The notes beneath the pieces were generated by a model. It searched no databases and was not told the origin of the DNA. It saw nothing but the letters and a program-made list of their open reading frames with translations. The position numbers and the translations under genes are program-made. A DNA stretch of 36,523 nt from Flavobacteriaceae bacterium. Its GTDB lineage: Bacteria; Bacteroidota; Bacteroidia; Flavobacteriales; Flavobacteriaceae. Position 1 is the stretch's first letter; each line of letters opens with the position of its first letter. Positions 25,886-35,092 of the stretch are shown here, piece by piece. The stretch spans positions 1 through 36,523 of the forward strand of contig PKDQ01000022.1 in NCBI GenBank assembly GCA_002862645.1, given 5' to 3'.

Positions 25886-27550
25886 TTATTCGTAAGCGTC
25901 CATGTGGACACTACCTATGGCACGTCCTGAAGGTTCATTCATGTTTTGAAAGGATGCATCCCATGCCAAAGCAGTTGGTGTACTGCAAGCTATCGAAGGT
26001 ACAGAAGGTACCGTCAGTGCTGCTGCCTGCGACGGAAAGTGTTCTTCAAAAATACTGCGATAGAAATATTCTTCTTTAGTTCTAGGCGGCTGGGCTGGAA
26101 AACGATGGTTCACCTGCTCCATTTGTGCATCCGTTACAGAAGACTCTACCAATTCTTTAAGGGAATCTATCCAGTTGTAGCCTACACCATCGCTAAACTG
26201 CTCTTTTTGACGCCAAGCAACAGATTCAGGCAATTCATCTTCAAATGCCTTTCGGAGTACCCATTTTTCCATACGCTCGGGTGTAATCATCTTGTCTTTT
26301 GGATTGATACGCATGGCAACATCCATAAATTCTTTGTCCAAAAATGGAACGCGACCTTCAATACCCCAAGCTGCCAGTGATTTGTTGGCTCTCAGGCAAT
26401 CGTATTGATAAAGCTTTTCTAGCTTTCTGATAGTCTCTTTGTGGAACTCTTCTGGGCTAGGTGCTTTATGGAAATACAAATAACCACCAAATACTTCGTC
26501 TGCGCCTTCGCCAGAAAGCACCATTTTAATGCCCATGGATTTAATTACACGAGCCAATAGGTACATCGGTGTGGAAGCACGAACAGTAGTAATGTCATAC
26601 GTCTCCAAGTGGTAAATAACATCTCGAATGGCGTCTAAGCCTTCTTGTATGGTAAAGGTAACTTCGTGGTGAATCGTACCAATTCGGTCTGCAACGACTT
26701 TTGCAGCAGCCAAATCAGGCGAACCTTCTAAGCCAATAGAAAAAGAGTGTAGTTGTGGCCACCAGGCTTCTTGTTTGTCATCTGCCTCAACACGATTCTT
26801 AGCAAACTTTTTCGCCAAGGCCGAGGTAATGGACGAATCCAAGCCACCTGAAAGCAAAACGCCATAAGGGACATCACTCATAAGTTGACGGTGAACCGCA
26901 TCTTCAAGAGCTTTACCCAAGTCTTCAATACTTGTTGGGTTGTCTTTAACAGCTTCATAATCTTCCCAATCACGTGTATACCATTTTTTCGGAGCTTCGT
27001 CTTTTGAAGTCATGTAGTGTCCCGGAGGAAAAACGTCAATGCTGTGACAAACACCCTCCAAGGCTTTTAGTTCTGAAGCCACATATCGAGTACCCGCTTG
27101 ATCAAAACCGTAGTAAAGTGGAATAATCCCCATATGGTCTCTAGCAATTAGAAAATCGTTGTTGGCAGCATCATAGAGTGCAAAACCAAAAATTCCGTTA
27201 AGATCATCGATAAAATTAACGCCTTTTTGTTGGTACAACGCCAAGATCACTTCACAGTCAGAACCTGTTTGAAAAGTATAATTAGGGGTGGTAGCGCGAA
27301 GCACACGGTGGTTATATATCTCGCCATTGGCCGCAAGTACAAGCTGTTTGTCTGGACTAAACAAAGGCTGCTTTCCAGACGCTGGGTCAACAATCGCCAA
27401 GCGTTCGTGCGCAAATATGGCATGGTCGTCAGCATATATACCACTCCAGTCCGGTCCGCGATGCCGAATTTTTTTGGACATCTCGAGCAACTTTGGTCGA
27501 AGCTCTTCGGTTGATTGCTTAACATCTAAAGCACATACAATTCCACACAT
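25886..27550 (-). CDS. asnB: Asparagine synthase B (glutamine-hydrolysing)
   Basis: A 554 aa two-domain enzyme that makes asparagine from aspartate, ATP and glutamine. The N-terminal glutaminase begins MCGIVCAL, so Cys2 becomes the nucleophile after Met removal; the HRGPDW motif and ANGEIYNHR follow. The synthetase domain has the pyrophosphate loop LLSGGLDSS (about 231-239), GEGADEVFGGY and GVEAR-like GIEGRVPFLD. It is divergent from ftsE across a 178-base spacer with operator-like repeats, and ends at a terminator before gyrB. Confidence 0.96.
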   Translation of the reverse strand: MCGIVCALDVKQSTEELRPKLLEMSKKIRHRGPDWSGIYADDHAIFAHERLAIVDPASGKQPLFSPDKQLVLAANGEIYNHRVLRATTPNYTFQTGSDCEVILALYQQKGVNFIDDLNGIFGFALYDAANNDFLIARDHMGIIPLYYGFDQAGTRYVASELKALEGVCHSIDVFPPGHYMTSKDEAPKKWYTRDWEDYEAVKDNPTSIEDLGKALEDAVHRQLMSDVPYGVLLSGGLDSSITSALAKKFAKNRVEADDKQEAWWPQLHSFSIGLEGSPDLAAAKVVADRIGTIHHEVTFTIQEGLDAIRDVIYHLETYDITTVRASTPMYLLARVIKSMGIKMVLSGEGADEVFGGYLYFHKAPSPEEFHKETIRKLEKLYQYDCLRANKSLAAWGIEGRVPFLDKEFMDVAMRINPKDKMITPERMEKWVLRKAFEDELPESVAWRQKEQFSDGVGYNWIDSLKELVESSVTDAQMEQVNHRFPAQPPRTKEEYFYRSIFEEHFPSQAAALTVPSVPSIACSTPTALAWDASFQNMNEPSGRAIGSVHMDAYE

Positions 27551-27588
27551 AGTTTTAATTTTATGTCAAATTTGCTATATTTATTTTT

Positions 27589-27635
27589 ATTATTAAGCAT
27601 AATATGATTATTTAACTTAATTATTAAACATAATA
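27589..27635. repeat. Two phased copies of a small dyad in the asnB/ftsE spacer
   Basis: ATTATTAAGCATAATA (27589-27604) and ATTATTAAACATAATA (27620-27635) differ at one base and are 31 bases apart start to start, close to three helical turns. Each is a dyad (TATTA-N4-TAATA; the second extends to TTATTA-AACA-TAATAA). This looks like a pair of operator sites for a dimeric regulator of asnB, ftsE or both. The whole spacer is extremely AT-rich, so chance cannot be excluded. Confidence 0.5.
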
Positions 27636-27654
27636 AGTCATTTTTAATTAAGTT
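27614..27654. repeat. Inverted repeat surrounding the second dyad
   Basis: AACTTAATTA (27614-27623) and its exact complement TAATTAAGTT (27645-27654) flank 21 bases. The left arm overlaps the second dyad site. On RNA it would form a weak, all-AU hairpin, so a DNA site is more likely than a terminator. Confidence 0.35.
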
Positions 27655-27680
27655 TCAATTTATTTAATTGAATAATTAGA

Positions 27681-27688
27681 TATTTTTG
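27681..27688 (+). promoter_or_regulatory. -7 element for ftsE
   Basis: TATTTTTG matches TAnnTTTG; transcription would start about 34 bases before the ATG at 27729. No -33 TTG is seen at the standard distance. For asnB the best minus-strand candidate is CAAATTTG (27567-27574), one mismatch. Confidence 0.45.
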
Positions 27689-27728
27689 TTTAAAATCTTC
27701 TAAAAAACATGCTTACTTTTAACCCCAT

Positions 27729-28412
27729 ATGGGAACTCCAATTATTTCAATACAAAATGCGGCCATACAGCAAAACAAAATTGTGGTTTTAGACAAGGTA
27801 TCGCTTGATATCGAGGCTGGGGCGTTTGTTTATTTTATTGGAAGAACAGGAAGTGGGAAAAGTAGTTTGATACGAACACTTTATGCCGCACTTCCATTAA
27901 AGTCGGGTGAAATTAGCATCTGTGACACGGCTTTGGCAGCACTTAAAAGCAAACATGTGCATAAGCTGAGGCGCATGTTAGGTATTGTTTTTCAAGACTT
28001 TAAGCTACTGCCCGACCGTAATGTATATCAAAATTTGGCCTTTGTATTGCGTGCCACAGGGTGGAAAAACAAAGCAGAACGTGATCCGCGTATCAACGAA
28101 ATATTGACACTAGTAAACTTAGAAGGAAAAGGGAAGAAATTTCCACAAACCTTATCAGGCGGTGAGCAACAACGCCTTTCTATAGGTCGAGCTTTACTCA
28201 ATCATCCAAAAGTATTGCTAGCTGACGAACCAACAGGAAACCTAGACCCCATTACGAGGTGGGAAATCATGGATGTGCTTCAAAATGTAAACAAACAAGG
28301 CACCACAATACTCATGGCCACACACGATTTTGGGATCATTCAAAAGTATCCCGGGAAAACCTTTAAGTGTGAAGAGGGCTTGGTTACTGAGGTTGTTGTA
28401 AAAAACCAATAA
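27729..28412 (+). CDS. ftsE: Cell-division ABC ATPase FtsE
   Basis: A 227 aa ATPase that works with the membrane protein FtsX to activate cell-wall hydrolases at division. Walker A GRTGSGKSS (38-46), the FtsE-type Q-loop FQDFKLLPDRNVYQN (88-102), signature LSGGEQQR (142-149), Walker B LLADEPTGNLDP (163-174) and His199 are present; the FQDFKLL stretch separates FtsE from the similar LolD/MacB ATPases. No ftsX is next to it: the following gene is a glycosyltransferase starting two bases after the stop codon. FtsX must be encoded elsewhere, which is usual in this group to my knowledge. Confidence 0.9.
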   Translation: MGTPIISIQNAAIQQNKIVVLDKVSLDIEAGAFVYFIGRTGSGKSSLIRTLYAALPLKSGEISICDTALAALKSKHVHKLRRMLGIVFQDFKLLPDRNVYQNLAFVLRATGWKNKAERDPRINEILTLVNLEGKGKKFPQTLSGGEQQRLSIGRALLNHPKVLLADEPTGNLDPITRWEIMDVLQNVNKQGTTILMATHDFGIIQKYPGKTFKCEEGLVTEVVVKNQ

Positions 28413-28413
28413 G

Positions 28414-29295
28414 TTGATATCTATTTGCATACCAACATATAATACTGATTGCACTGGTTTGCTTAAATCATTAAACAATCAAATAAAATCGCTTGATGCC
28501 ATCATTGAAATTATCGTTTTTGATGATGGATCTACTTTAAATCAAATATCAAACAAAACTATTTGTAGCAGCATGGGGTTTGTACACATTGAAAACAAAG
28601 AAAATTTAGGTCGGGTTACATCACGAAAAAAACTAGCAGAAATGAGCAAATACCAATATTTGTTGTTTATAGATGCTGACATGATTCCCGAAAATCCAAA
28701 TTACATCAAAACTTATATAGAACATATTGCTTCACATCCTAATGTTCAAGCTTTTTTTGGCGGGTACAGCTATGACTACACAACTGTTACCAAAAATCTT
28801 CGATATCGTTATGGAAAAAAGCGTGAACAAAAAAAAGCCGATTTTCGAAATAAAAACCCCTACAAACTTATTTTTTCTGGGAACATGGCAATATCCAAAA
28901 AGCTGTTTGCGCAATCTTCAAAAGTTTCTGATAATGTTTACGGGCTAGACATACTACTAAGTGCCTATCTCAAAAAATCAAGCATTCCTTTACTTCACAT
29001 AGACAATGAAACAAAACACCATGGTATTGATGCCAATACGTTGTTTTTGTCAAAAGCAAAAAGCAGCTCTGTATCGCTTCGTAAGTTCTATGAAGCCAAT
29101 ATTATTGAAGCAGATCAAAACAATTTAATTGATGTTTTTGAAAAGTTAAAAAAATATAAGCTCCATTTCTTTTTTTGTAATTCGTTTTTACCAATTGGAA
29201 AGTGTTTGTATCACATTTTAAGAGTTTACGGAAAGCCTTTGATACTTTTTGATTGGTATCGTTTATATTATTTTTCAAATCCTAAAAACACATGA
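28414..29295 (+). CDS. Glycosyltransferase family 2 (TTG start)
   Basis: A 293 aa GT-A enzyme. It opens ISICIPTYNT, with FDDGS (36-40) and the metal-binding IDADM (86-90). The only suitable start is TTG at 28414, one base after the ftsE stop, and it fits the usual N-terminus of the family. The C-terminal third is Lys/Phe-rich without recognisable motifs. The stop overlaps the ATG of the next glycosyltransferase by four bases. AT-rich compared with ftsE. Acceptor and sugar unknown; context suggests LPS or another surface glycan. Confidence 0.85.
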   Translation: MISICIPTYNTDCTGLLKSLNNQIKSLDAIIEIIVFDDGSTLNQISNKTICSSMGFVHIENKENLGRVTSRKKLAEMSKYQYLLFIDADMIPENPNYIKTYIEHIASHPNVQAFFGGYSYDYTTVTKNLRYRYGKKREQKKADFRNKNPYKLIFSGNMAISKKLFAQSSKVSDNVYGLDILLSAYLKKSSIPLLHIDNETKHHGIDANTLFLSKAKSSSVSLRKFYEANIIEADQNNLIDVFEKLKKYKLHFFFCNSFLPIGKCLYHILRVYGKPLILFDWYRLYYFSNPKNT

Positions 29296-30239
29296 TTCCT
29301 TTATTTTCGGTTATTGTACCGCTATACAATAAAGAGGCATATATTGTAGAGACCTTGAGGAGTATAATGAATCAGTCCTGTCAAGATTTTGAACTTATTG
29401 TTGTGAACGACTGTTCAACAGACAATAGCTTGAAGTTGGTCAAATCTTTACAAATTCCAAATATTCGGATCATTTGTCACAAGACAAATAAAGGACTATC
29501 TGCTACAAGAAACACAGGTGCTCAACAAGCTAAGGGTGAGTTGATTACCATGCTTGATGCAGATGACAGGTGGCATTATGATTTTTTAAGTTCTATTGCT
29601 AAGATGGTAGTAGATTTTCCGAAAGCCTCAATATTTGGTGCTGGGTTTAACGAAATATACTCAAACGATAAAAAAATATGGGCAAAACCTAAAATACCTT
29701 TTTTAAAAGAAAATAGCAGCTTCATAATTCGTGATTTTTTTAAAAACAGCTTAGGAATGCCTTTATATTGTATGAGCAGTGTTGCCTATAAAAAAACTGT
29801 CTTAGAGGAGGTTGAAGGTTTTGACGAAAACATAAAGTACAGTGAAGATATAGATTTTTTTATAAAAATAAATTTGAAATACATGTCTGCTTATCATTGT
29901 GCTCCTTTATCTGATGTACGAGTCGGAGGGTCTGAACAAATGTCAGTTGTAAAGCTTACACACCAACTCCTGCCAGATTTAGACAAGTATGAAGCTGGAG
30001 ATGCTCAAAATAAAAGCTTTGCAAGGTACCTAAATTTCAAAAGATATATGTATGCCATGAGGTACAAGCAAAGTGGAGAGTACGATCATTTTTATCAATT
30101 ACGCAAAAACACAAATAAACAAATGTTAACGTTTCGGCAATTAATCTTGCTGCACAGTCCAAAACCTATTTATAACCTCATACGATTTGTAAAAAAACAG
30201 GCTTTATATTTAGGGATTCGACTTACCACTTTTGACTGA
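29292..30239 (+). CDS. Glycosyltransferase family 2
   Basis: A 315 aa GT-A enzyme with SVIVPLYNKEAYI (6-18), VNDCSTD (38-44), GLSATRNTG (68-76) and LDADD (88-92), and a later SEDIDFFIK motif that carries the catalytic-base ED pair. It overlaps the preceding glycosyltransferase by four bases, so the two are translationally coupled. Its end converges on the phosphoethanolamine-transferase-like gene 27 bases away, with no clear terminator between them. Substrates unknown. Confidence 0.88.
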   Translation: MIPLFSVIVPLYNKEAYIVETLRSIMNQSCQDFELIVVNDCSTDNSLKLVKSLQIPNIRIICHKTNKGLSATRNTGAQQAKGELITMLDADDRWHYDFLSSIAKMVVDFPKASIFGAGFNEIYSNDKKIWAKPKIPFLKENSSFIIRDFFKNSLGMPLYCMSSVAYKKTVLEEVEGFDENIKYSEDIDFFIKINLKYMSAYHCAPLSDVRVGGSEQMSVVKLTHQLLPDLDKYEAGDAQNKSFARYLNFKRYMYAMRYKQSGEYDHFYQLRKNTNKQMLTFRQLILLHSPKPIYNLIRFVKKQALYLGIRLTTFD

Positions 30240-30266
30240 ATTTAATCAAACGTTGGTAGCTAAATA

Positions 30267-31826
30267 TTATTTAACAAATTTCAAGTCATAATCTATTGAA
30301 TCTAAAATAATTCGTGGCGAGGATTTAAAGCTGTTATTAAATAAACTTTTAGAATAGTCTACATTATTGGATTGAACACCACATAAGTCTGCAATGGCAT
30401 GTGCTAAGTATTCAAGCGAGAATTTAACATCTGTGTCTTGCTCAATATTATGCTCTTTTTGAAATGCTTTTGACTGCCACAATACAAACGGTATCTCAAA
30501 CATATTTTTGGTAATGTTTTGATCAACGCTGTGGCCAGCATAATCAATTTCATCAAACACTTCCTCACCATGATCTGAAAAATAAAGCACAAAACTTTTT
30601 TGGTCACGTGCCCTGCTGATATTGATGATTTCACGAACAATATAGTCGTTATACAGAACAGCATTATCATAATGATCAACCTTAGGATTTTTTGAACGCC
30701 GCAGATCAGGGTCAAATTTCTTATAATTATCAGGATATCGCATATAATAAGCACCATGCGTTCCAAGTAAATGAACAAAAATTACCTTTGAACCTTCTTT
30801 TTTTACAGCTTTTTTAAAATGAGGAAGTATAACATCATCGTGAGGTGCTTTGTATAACCATGTTTCTGAAGATGTAAATTTAGTGTTATGGGCTGTCATA
30901 CCAATTTTAGTCACCAAAGTTTCATAAAGTCCAATGGGGGCTTGGTTTGAAAGCCAAAAAGTATCAAAACTTGCAGCATTCAATAATTGAATGATATTTC
31001 CGTCTTTAATTTTATCGGTCAATCGCAATGCTCTAGTCAGCGAGGCAATGGTATACGCATGACTACTAATCACATCTTTAAATATGGTCAATTCGTCTTG
31101 TACAGCTGTAAGTTTTGGGGTGGTTTCTCGACCATAGCCATAGATTTGCATATGGTTTCGATTTGTTGATTCTCCAATTACAAAAACATAAAGCTCATCA
31201 CCAGAAAGATCAGCAGATACATCTGTAAAACCTCCGTATTTATTTGTCTTTTGTTTATTTAGCTCATAAGAAGTAGTCCAATAATCTATTATACCAGTTG
31301 AGAGAGTAAAAGGTAAATTTTGAGGATAAATTAAAGGGTGACGCAACCCAATTATTGCTCCCAAAACACCTACGTAGTATAGCCACTTAAAGTTAAGTTC
31401 ACTACTACGTAAGGCTTCGTAGCGAATCATAAAAAATCCGGATACGAGAATCACAAATACATAAAAGAGCACACTATATGAAAAATAATCTTGAGCAAAC
31501 TCGAGTGACTCGGAGACATTGGTTTCCATTGCTATAAATATAGCAGATGGAGAAAAAACTGCATCTAAAATCAAAAAATAGGCTCCTTCAAGAAGCACAA
31601 TAAATAGGATAAAAATGCAGGTTATAACCTGAAATAATGACCATCGTCTTTTTGGAAAAATTAATCTGCAAAAAGAAAGTAAACCAATTGCTAAAATCAG
31701 ATTCTCTAACGCATTGTATAAACGATGTTTTTCATAACCACTCAACAACAACTCTAACAGAAAGGCAACAACCAAAAACCCCGTCATAAAAAGGTACAAT
31801 CTAAATGTAGACAAAAAGCGTTGCAT
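30267..31826 (-). CDS. Phosphoethanolamine transferase-like membrane sulfatase-fold enzyme (EptA/CptA family)
   Basis: A 519 aa protein with five N-terminal membrane segments (about 10-29, 38-55, 65-87, 115-136, 148-162) and a periplasmic alkaline-phosphatase-fold domain. The active site has Glu219 and the nucleophile Thr221 in VIGEST, then YGYGRETTP; HLLGTHGAYY (352-361); Asp418-His419 in FSDHGEE; and His432 in AGHS. The family moves phosphoethanolamine from phosphatidylethanolamine to lipid A or LPS core sugars, often giving polymyxin resistance. The exact target here is unknown. It lies between a glycosyltransferase pair and a flippase. Confidence 0.85.
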   Translation of the reverse strand: MQRFLSTFRLYLFMTGFLVVAFLLELLLSGYEKHRLYNALENLILAIGLLSFCRLIFPKRRWSLFQVITCIFILFIVLLEGAYFLILDAVFSPSAIFIAMETNVSESLEFAQDYFSYSVLFYVFVILVSGFFMIRYEALRSSELNFKWLYYVGVLGAIIGLRHPLIYPQNLPFTLSTGIIDYWTTSYELNKQKTNKYGGFTDVSADLSGDELYVFVIGESTNRNHMQIYGYGRETTPKLTAVQDELTIFKDVISSHAYTIASLTRALRLTDKIKDGNIIQLLNAASFDTFWLSNQAPIGLYETLVTKIGMTAHNTKFTSSETWLYKAPHDDVILPHFKKAVKKEGSKVIFVHLLGTHGAYYMRYPDNYKKFDPDLRRSKNPKVDHYDNAVLYNDYIVREIINISRARDQKSFVLYFSDHGEEVFDEIDYAGHSVDQNITKNMFEIPFVLWQSKAFQKEHNIEQDTDVKFSLEYLAHAIADLCGVQSNNVDYSKSLFNNSFKSSPRIILDSIDYDLKFVK

Positions 31827-31870
31827 TGTTTGAAAGTTTGAATTTGTTTAGAAAAAACTACTACACGAAT

Positions 31871-33121
31871 TTAAGCATTTACAGCATCGTTTGTGTTAAA
31901 AAGTGTTTTCCTAAGCCAGAAAACAGTAACAATAAAATATATGAAGTAGGAAATAAAATGAGCTTTTACAGCTCCGATTAATCCGTAAGAGTCGACAAAT
32001 GCCGTTGTGAGTGTAAACAATAAAACAAAAAGCAGTGCATCAATAGTTATATATGGAACTGCCAAACGGCGCGCATGAAAATAAATAGAAAATATTAATG
32101 TCATTGCTCGAAAAAAATCACCTAGTAACTGCCAGCCAAAAAGAGTTTCAATTGAAGTAAACTCAGGTGACAATAAAACAAGTATTGCGTACTTACGCAG
32201 TAGAAATAGTCCAATCAAAAATACTGCAAACAAAGGCATGATTTTTTTTACATATTCTACCACTTGCGATCGATAAAATACATTACCCGTTTTTGCTGTA
32301 ATCTTCGGAAGCACATACATTAGCATTACGGAGTTTAGTAAAATGAAATAGAAAAAGGAAAATTGGTTTATAGCTTCCCAATATCCGACTTCATATATCC
32401 CTAAAACGCTTGAAATATGATTACGTATTAATATGAAGAGTACAGGAAAGGCAATTCCTGAGAAAAGCGTCATTAAAGCGTAAAGGAACAGGTTTTTTGC
32501 CGTTGAGCTAGACCATGCAATTTTGAAATTTGGTATTTCGGATTTCAAAAAAACAACACTTATAAAAAAATAAAAAACAGGCATGCATGCAACCGCAAAT
32601 AAGGCACCGGTAAGGCCATATTTAAATGTAGATACGACTACAAATATCAAATTACAAAATATCATGACTAGTTCTACCCACACTACTTTTTTATAGTTAT
32701 CTAATCCTTGAAGAATTGAAAAATAAAGAACATGAAAACCTTGAAAGGGAACTATAATAGCCAAGATTTGGAAAAGCCAAGCATATTTATCGTCTTGCAA
32801 AATAACATTAGCTAAATAGTCAGAAAGGAAAAAAAGCACAGCAGCAATGACTAAGGCTATCGATCCATAAATAATATGAAGAGTGCCGAGTAACTTTTGA
32901 AATGCGTGACGTTGCTCTCTAAACTCCGATGTAAACCTAATAATGCCTCGTTGCATCCCAAAACTAGCAGAAGACATAAGGATTTGCATGACACTTTTCA
33001 TATTTCCAAGCACAGCTATTCCAGATGGGCCTAAAAGAATAGCAAATAGCTTTGTCAACACAAAGCCAACGAAAAACTTAATTGTTATGGAAACAAGCGA
33101 AAAAGAAAAAACTTTATACAA
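31871..33121 (-). CDS. Wzx-like O-antigen/polysaccharide flippase (TTG start)
   Basis: A 416 aa protein with about twelve hydrophobic segments and the opening FVLTKLFAILLGPSGIAVLG, characteristic of O-antigen translocases of the MOP superfamily, which flip undecaprenyl-linked repeat units. An FTSEFRE stretch lies in the loop near residue 65. The only in-frame start giving a full first membrane segment is TTG at 33121. An exact -7 box (TAGATTTG, 33119-33126) overlaps that codon; if it were used the TTG could not be the start, so I favour the upstream box at 33186-33193. No wzy polymerase is seen in the window. Confidence 0.82.
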   Translation of the reverse strand: MYKVFSFSLVSITIKFFVGFVLTKLFAILLGPSGIAVLGNMKSVMQILMSSASFGMQRGIIRFTSEFREQRHAFQKLLGTLHIIYGSIALVIAAVLFFLSDYLANVILQDDKYAWLFQILAIIVPFQGFHVLYFSILQGLDNYKKVVWVELVMIFCNLIFVVVSTFKYGLTGALFAVACMPVFYFFISVVFLKSEIPNFKIAWSSSTAKNLFLYALMTLFSGIAFPVLFILIRNHISSVLGIYEVGYWEAINQFSFFYFILLNSVMLMYVLPKITAKTGNVFYRSQVVEYVKKIMPLFAVFLIGLFLLRKYAILVLLSPEFTSIETLFGWQLLGDFFRAMTLIFSIYFHARRLAVPYITIDALLFVLLFTLTTAFVDSYGLIGAVKAHFISYFIYFIVTVFWLRKTLFNTNDAVNA

Positions 33122-33185
33122 ATCTATGAATCAACAAAATGTTAATCACGGCGTTAGGCCATGAATATTGCAAAATGAGAAACCA

Positions 33186-33193
33186 CAAATTTA
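33186..33193 (-). promoter_or_regulatory. -7 element for the flippase gene
   Basis: Minus-strand TAAATTTG matches TAnnTTTG, giving a leader of nearly 60 bases to the TTG at 33121. It is just beyond the typA stop codon (33203). No -33 box at good spacing was seen. Confidence 0.4.
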
Positions 33194-33202
33194 ACAAATT
33201 AA

Positions 33203-35008
33203 TTATCCAAGTTGCTTTCCACGACGCTTACGCTCATTTTCATCAAGGTATATTTTACGCAAGCGAAGTGAGTTTGGCGTCACCTCTACATACTCATCCT
33301 TTTGGATATATTCCAATGCTTCTTCAAGGCTAAACGTGATGGGCGGGGCTAATTTAACCTTGTCATCAGAGCCTGATGCACGCACGTTTGAAAGCTTTTT
33401 GGTTTTAGTAACATTTACCACTAAGTCATCTGCACGAGAGTTTTCACCAATTACTTGACCTGTATAGATTTCATCTCCGGGCGGAACAAAAAACTTACCT
33501 CTGTCTTGGAGCTTATCCAATGAATAGGGAATTGCTGTTCCTTTTTCCATAGAAATGAGTGATCCGTTGATTCTTCCTGGAATTTCACCTTTATATGGTT
33601 CATAATCAATAAATCTATGATTCATGATAGCTTCACCAGCTGTAGCAGTCAACAATTGATTTCTAAGACCAATAATACCTCTTGAAGGAATCTTAAAGGA
33701 ACACATCATACGTACCCCCTTTGGTTCCATGGCCGTCATTTCCCCTTTACGCATAGTCACCATTTCTACTGCTTTGCCCGAAACTTCTTCTGGAAGATCT
33801 ATCGACAACTCTTCTATAGGCTCACATTTTTTGCCATCTACTTCTTTAATGATCACCTGTGGCTGACCAATTTGCAGTTCATAGCCCTCTCGGCGCATGG
33901 TCTCGATCAAAACAGATAAGTGCAGCACACCACGGCCATACACCATGAATTTATCTGCTGCATCTGTTTCTTCAAGTCGCATAGCTAGATTACGCTCCAA
34001 CTCACGCTCCAAACGATCCTTGATGTGTCGTGAAGTAACAAACTTGCCTTCTTTGCCAAAAAATGGGGAATCGTTAATGGTAAACAACATACTCATGGTA
34101 GGTTCATCTATAGCTATGGTGGGCAACGCTTCTGGTGCTTCAACATCGGCTATAGTATCGCCAATTTCAAAATCTTCAAGTCCAACAACAGCACACAAAT
34201 CTCCTGCGGCTACCTCATCTACTTTTTTTCTACCCAATCCATCAAAAACCAATAATTCTTTAATCTTTGACTTAACTATAGCCCCATCGCGCTTCACAAG
34301 CGAAACCGTATCAGAAGCCTTAAGAACACCACGGTGCAACCTTCCAATTGCGATTCGACCTGTAAAGGAAGAGTAATCAAGAGACGTTATCAGCATTTGA
34401 GTATTCCCGTCTGAGACTTTAGGTGCGGGAATATGCGCAACAACAGCATCTAACAATGGGGAAACAGAATCTGTTTGGTTTTGCCAATCGTCAGACATCC
34501 AATTATTTTTAGCGGATCCGTATAATACAGGAAAATCAAGTTGCCATTCCTCTGCTCCAAGTTCAAACATCAGATCAAAAACAGATTCGTATACTTCTTC
34601 GGGCTTACAGTTTTCTTTGTCAACCTTGTTAACGACCACAATGGGCTTTAACTTAAGATTGATCGCTTTATGCAATACAAAGCGTGTTTGTGGCATAGGT
34701 CCTTCAAAAGCATCAACAAGCAGTAGTACTCCGTCGGCCATATTCAACACCCGTTCTACCTCGCCACCAAAATCGGCGTGACCAGGCGTATCGATGATGT
34801 TAATTTTGGTGTCTTTGTATTGAACAGAAACATTCTTAGACAATATGGTAATACCACGCTCTCTTTCCAAATCATTATTATCTAAAATGAGCTCTCCTTT
34901 GGTTTCGTTGTCACGAAACAATTGGCAGTGATGAAGTATTTTGTCTACTAATGTAGTTTTACCATGATCAACGTGGGCGATAATGGCAATGTTGCGAATA
35001 TTTTGCAT
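33203..35008 (-). CDS. typA: Translational GTPase TypA/BipA
   Basis: A 601 aa ribosome-binding GTPase that supports 50S assembly and stress responses. G1 [10 protein letters not shown] (11-20), the RGITI switch I stretch, G3 [12 protein letters not shown] and G4 NKVDK are present, followed by EF-G-like domains and the BipA-specific C-terminal domain ([13 protein letters not shown]). The frame is open to a GTG at 35026, but that codon is in the -7 promoter box (35026-35033); the ATG at 35008 gives the normal N-terminus [10 protein letters not shown]. Confidence 0.96.
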   Translation of the reverse strand: MQNIRNIAIIAHVDHGKTTLVDKILHHCQLFRDNETKGELILDNNDLERERGITILSKNVSVQYKDTKINIIDTPGHADFGGEVERVLNMADGVLLLVDAFEGPMPQTRFVLHKAINLKLKPIVVVNKVDKENCKPEEVYESVFDLMFELGAEEWQLDFPVLYGSAKNNWMSDDWQNQTDSVSPLLDAVVAHIPAPKVSDGNTQMLITSLDYSSFTGRIAIGRLHRGVLKASDTVSLVKRDGAIVKSKIKELLVFDGLGRKKVDEVAAGDLCAVVGLEDFEIGDTIADVEAPEALPTIAIDEPTMSMLFTINDSPFFGKEGKFVTSRHIKDRLERELERNLAMRLEETDAADKFMVYGRGVLHLSVLIETMRREGYELQIGQPQVIIKEVDGKKCEPIEELSIDLPEEVSGKAVEMVTMRKGEMTAMEPKGVRMMCSFKIPSRGIIGLRNQLLTATAGEAIMNHRFIDYEPYKGEIPGRINGSLISMEKGTAIPYSLDKLQDRGKFFVPPGDEIYTGQVIGENSRADDLVVNVTKTKKLSNVRASGSDDKVKLAPPITFSLEEALEYIQKDEYVEVTPNSLRLRKIYLDENERKRRGKQLG

Positions 35009-35025
35009 AGCTTTTTTTGGCGGCA

Positions 35026-35033
35026 CAAATGTA
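35026..35033 (-). promoter_or_regulatory. -7 element for typA
   Basis: Minus-strand TACATTTG matches TAnnTTTG, with a leader of about 11 bases. It rules out the GTG at 35026 as start. On the other strand kdsA has only an imperfect box, TATTTTTA (35081-35088). Confidence 0.5.
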
Positions 35034-35092
35034 CATTATTTTCCATTGGTGTTGTATGTACATTGCATCTGTATAATTCCTATTTTTACAAG

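Noticed and set aside
27729-28412. Assignment of the ATPase as LolD or MacB instead of FtsE
   Set aside because: The FQDFKLLPDRNVYQN region matches FtsE; no LolC/E or MacB-type permease is nearby.
34964-35092. Extended kdsA start
   Set aside because: Overlaps the 5' end of typA on the other strand and adds residues that KdsA proteins do not have; MKTFTERQ at 35093 is the natural start.
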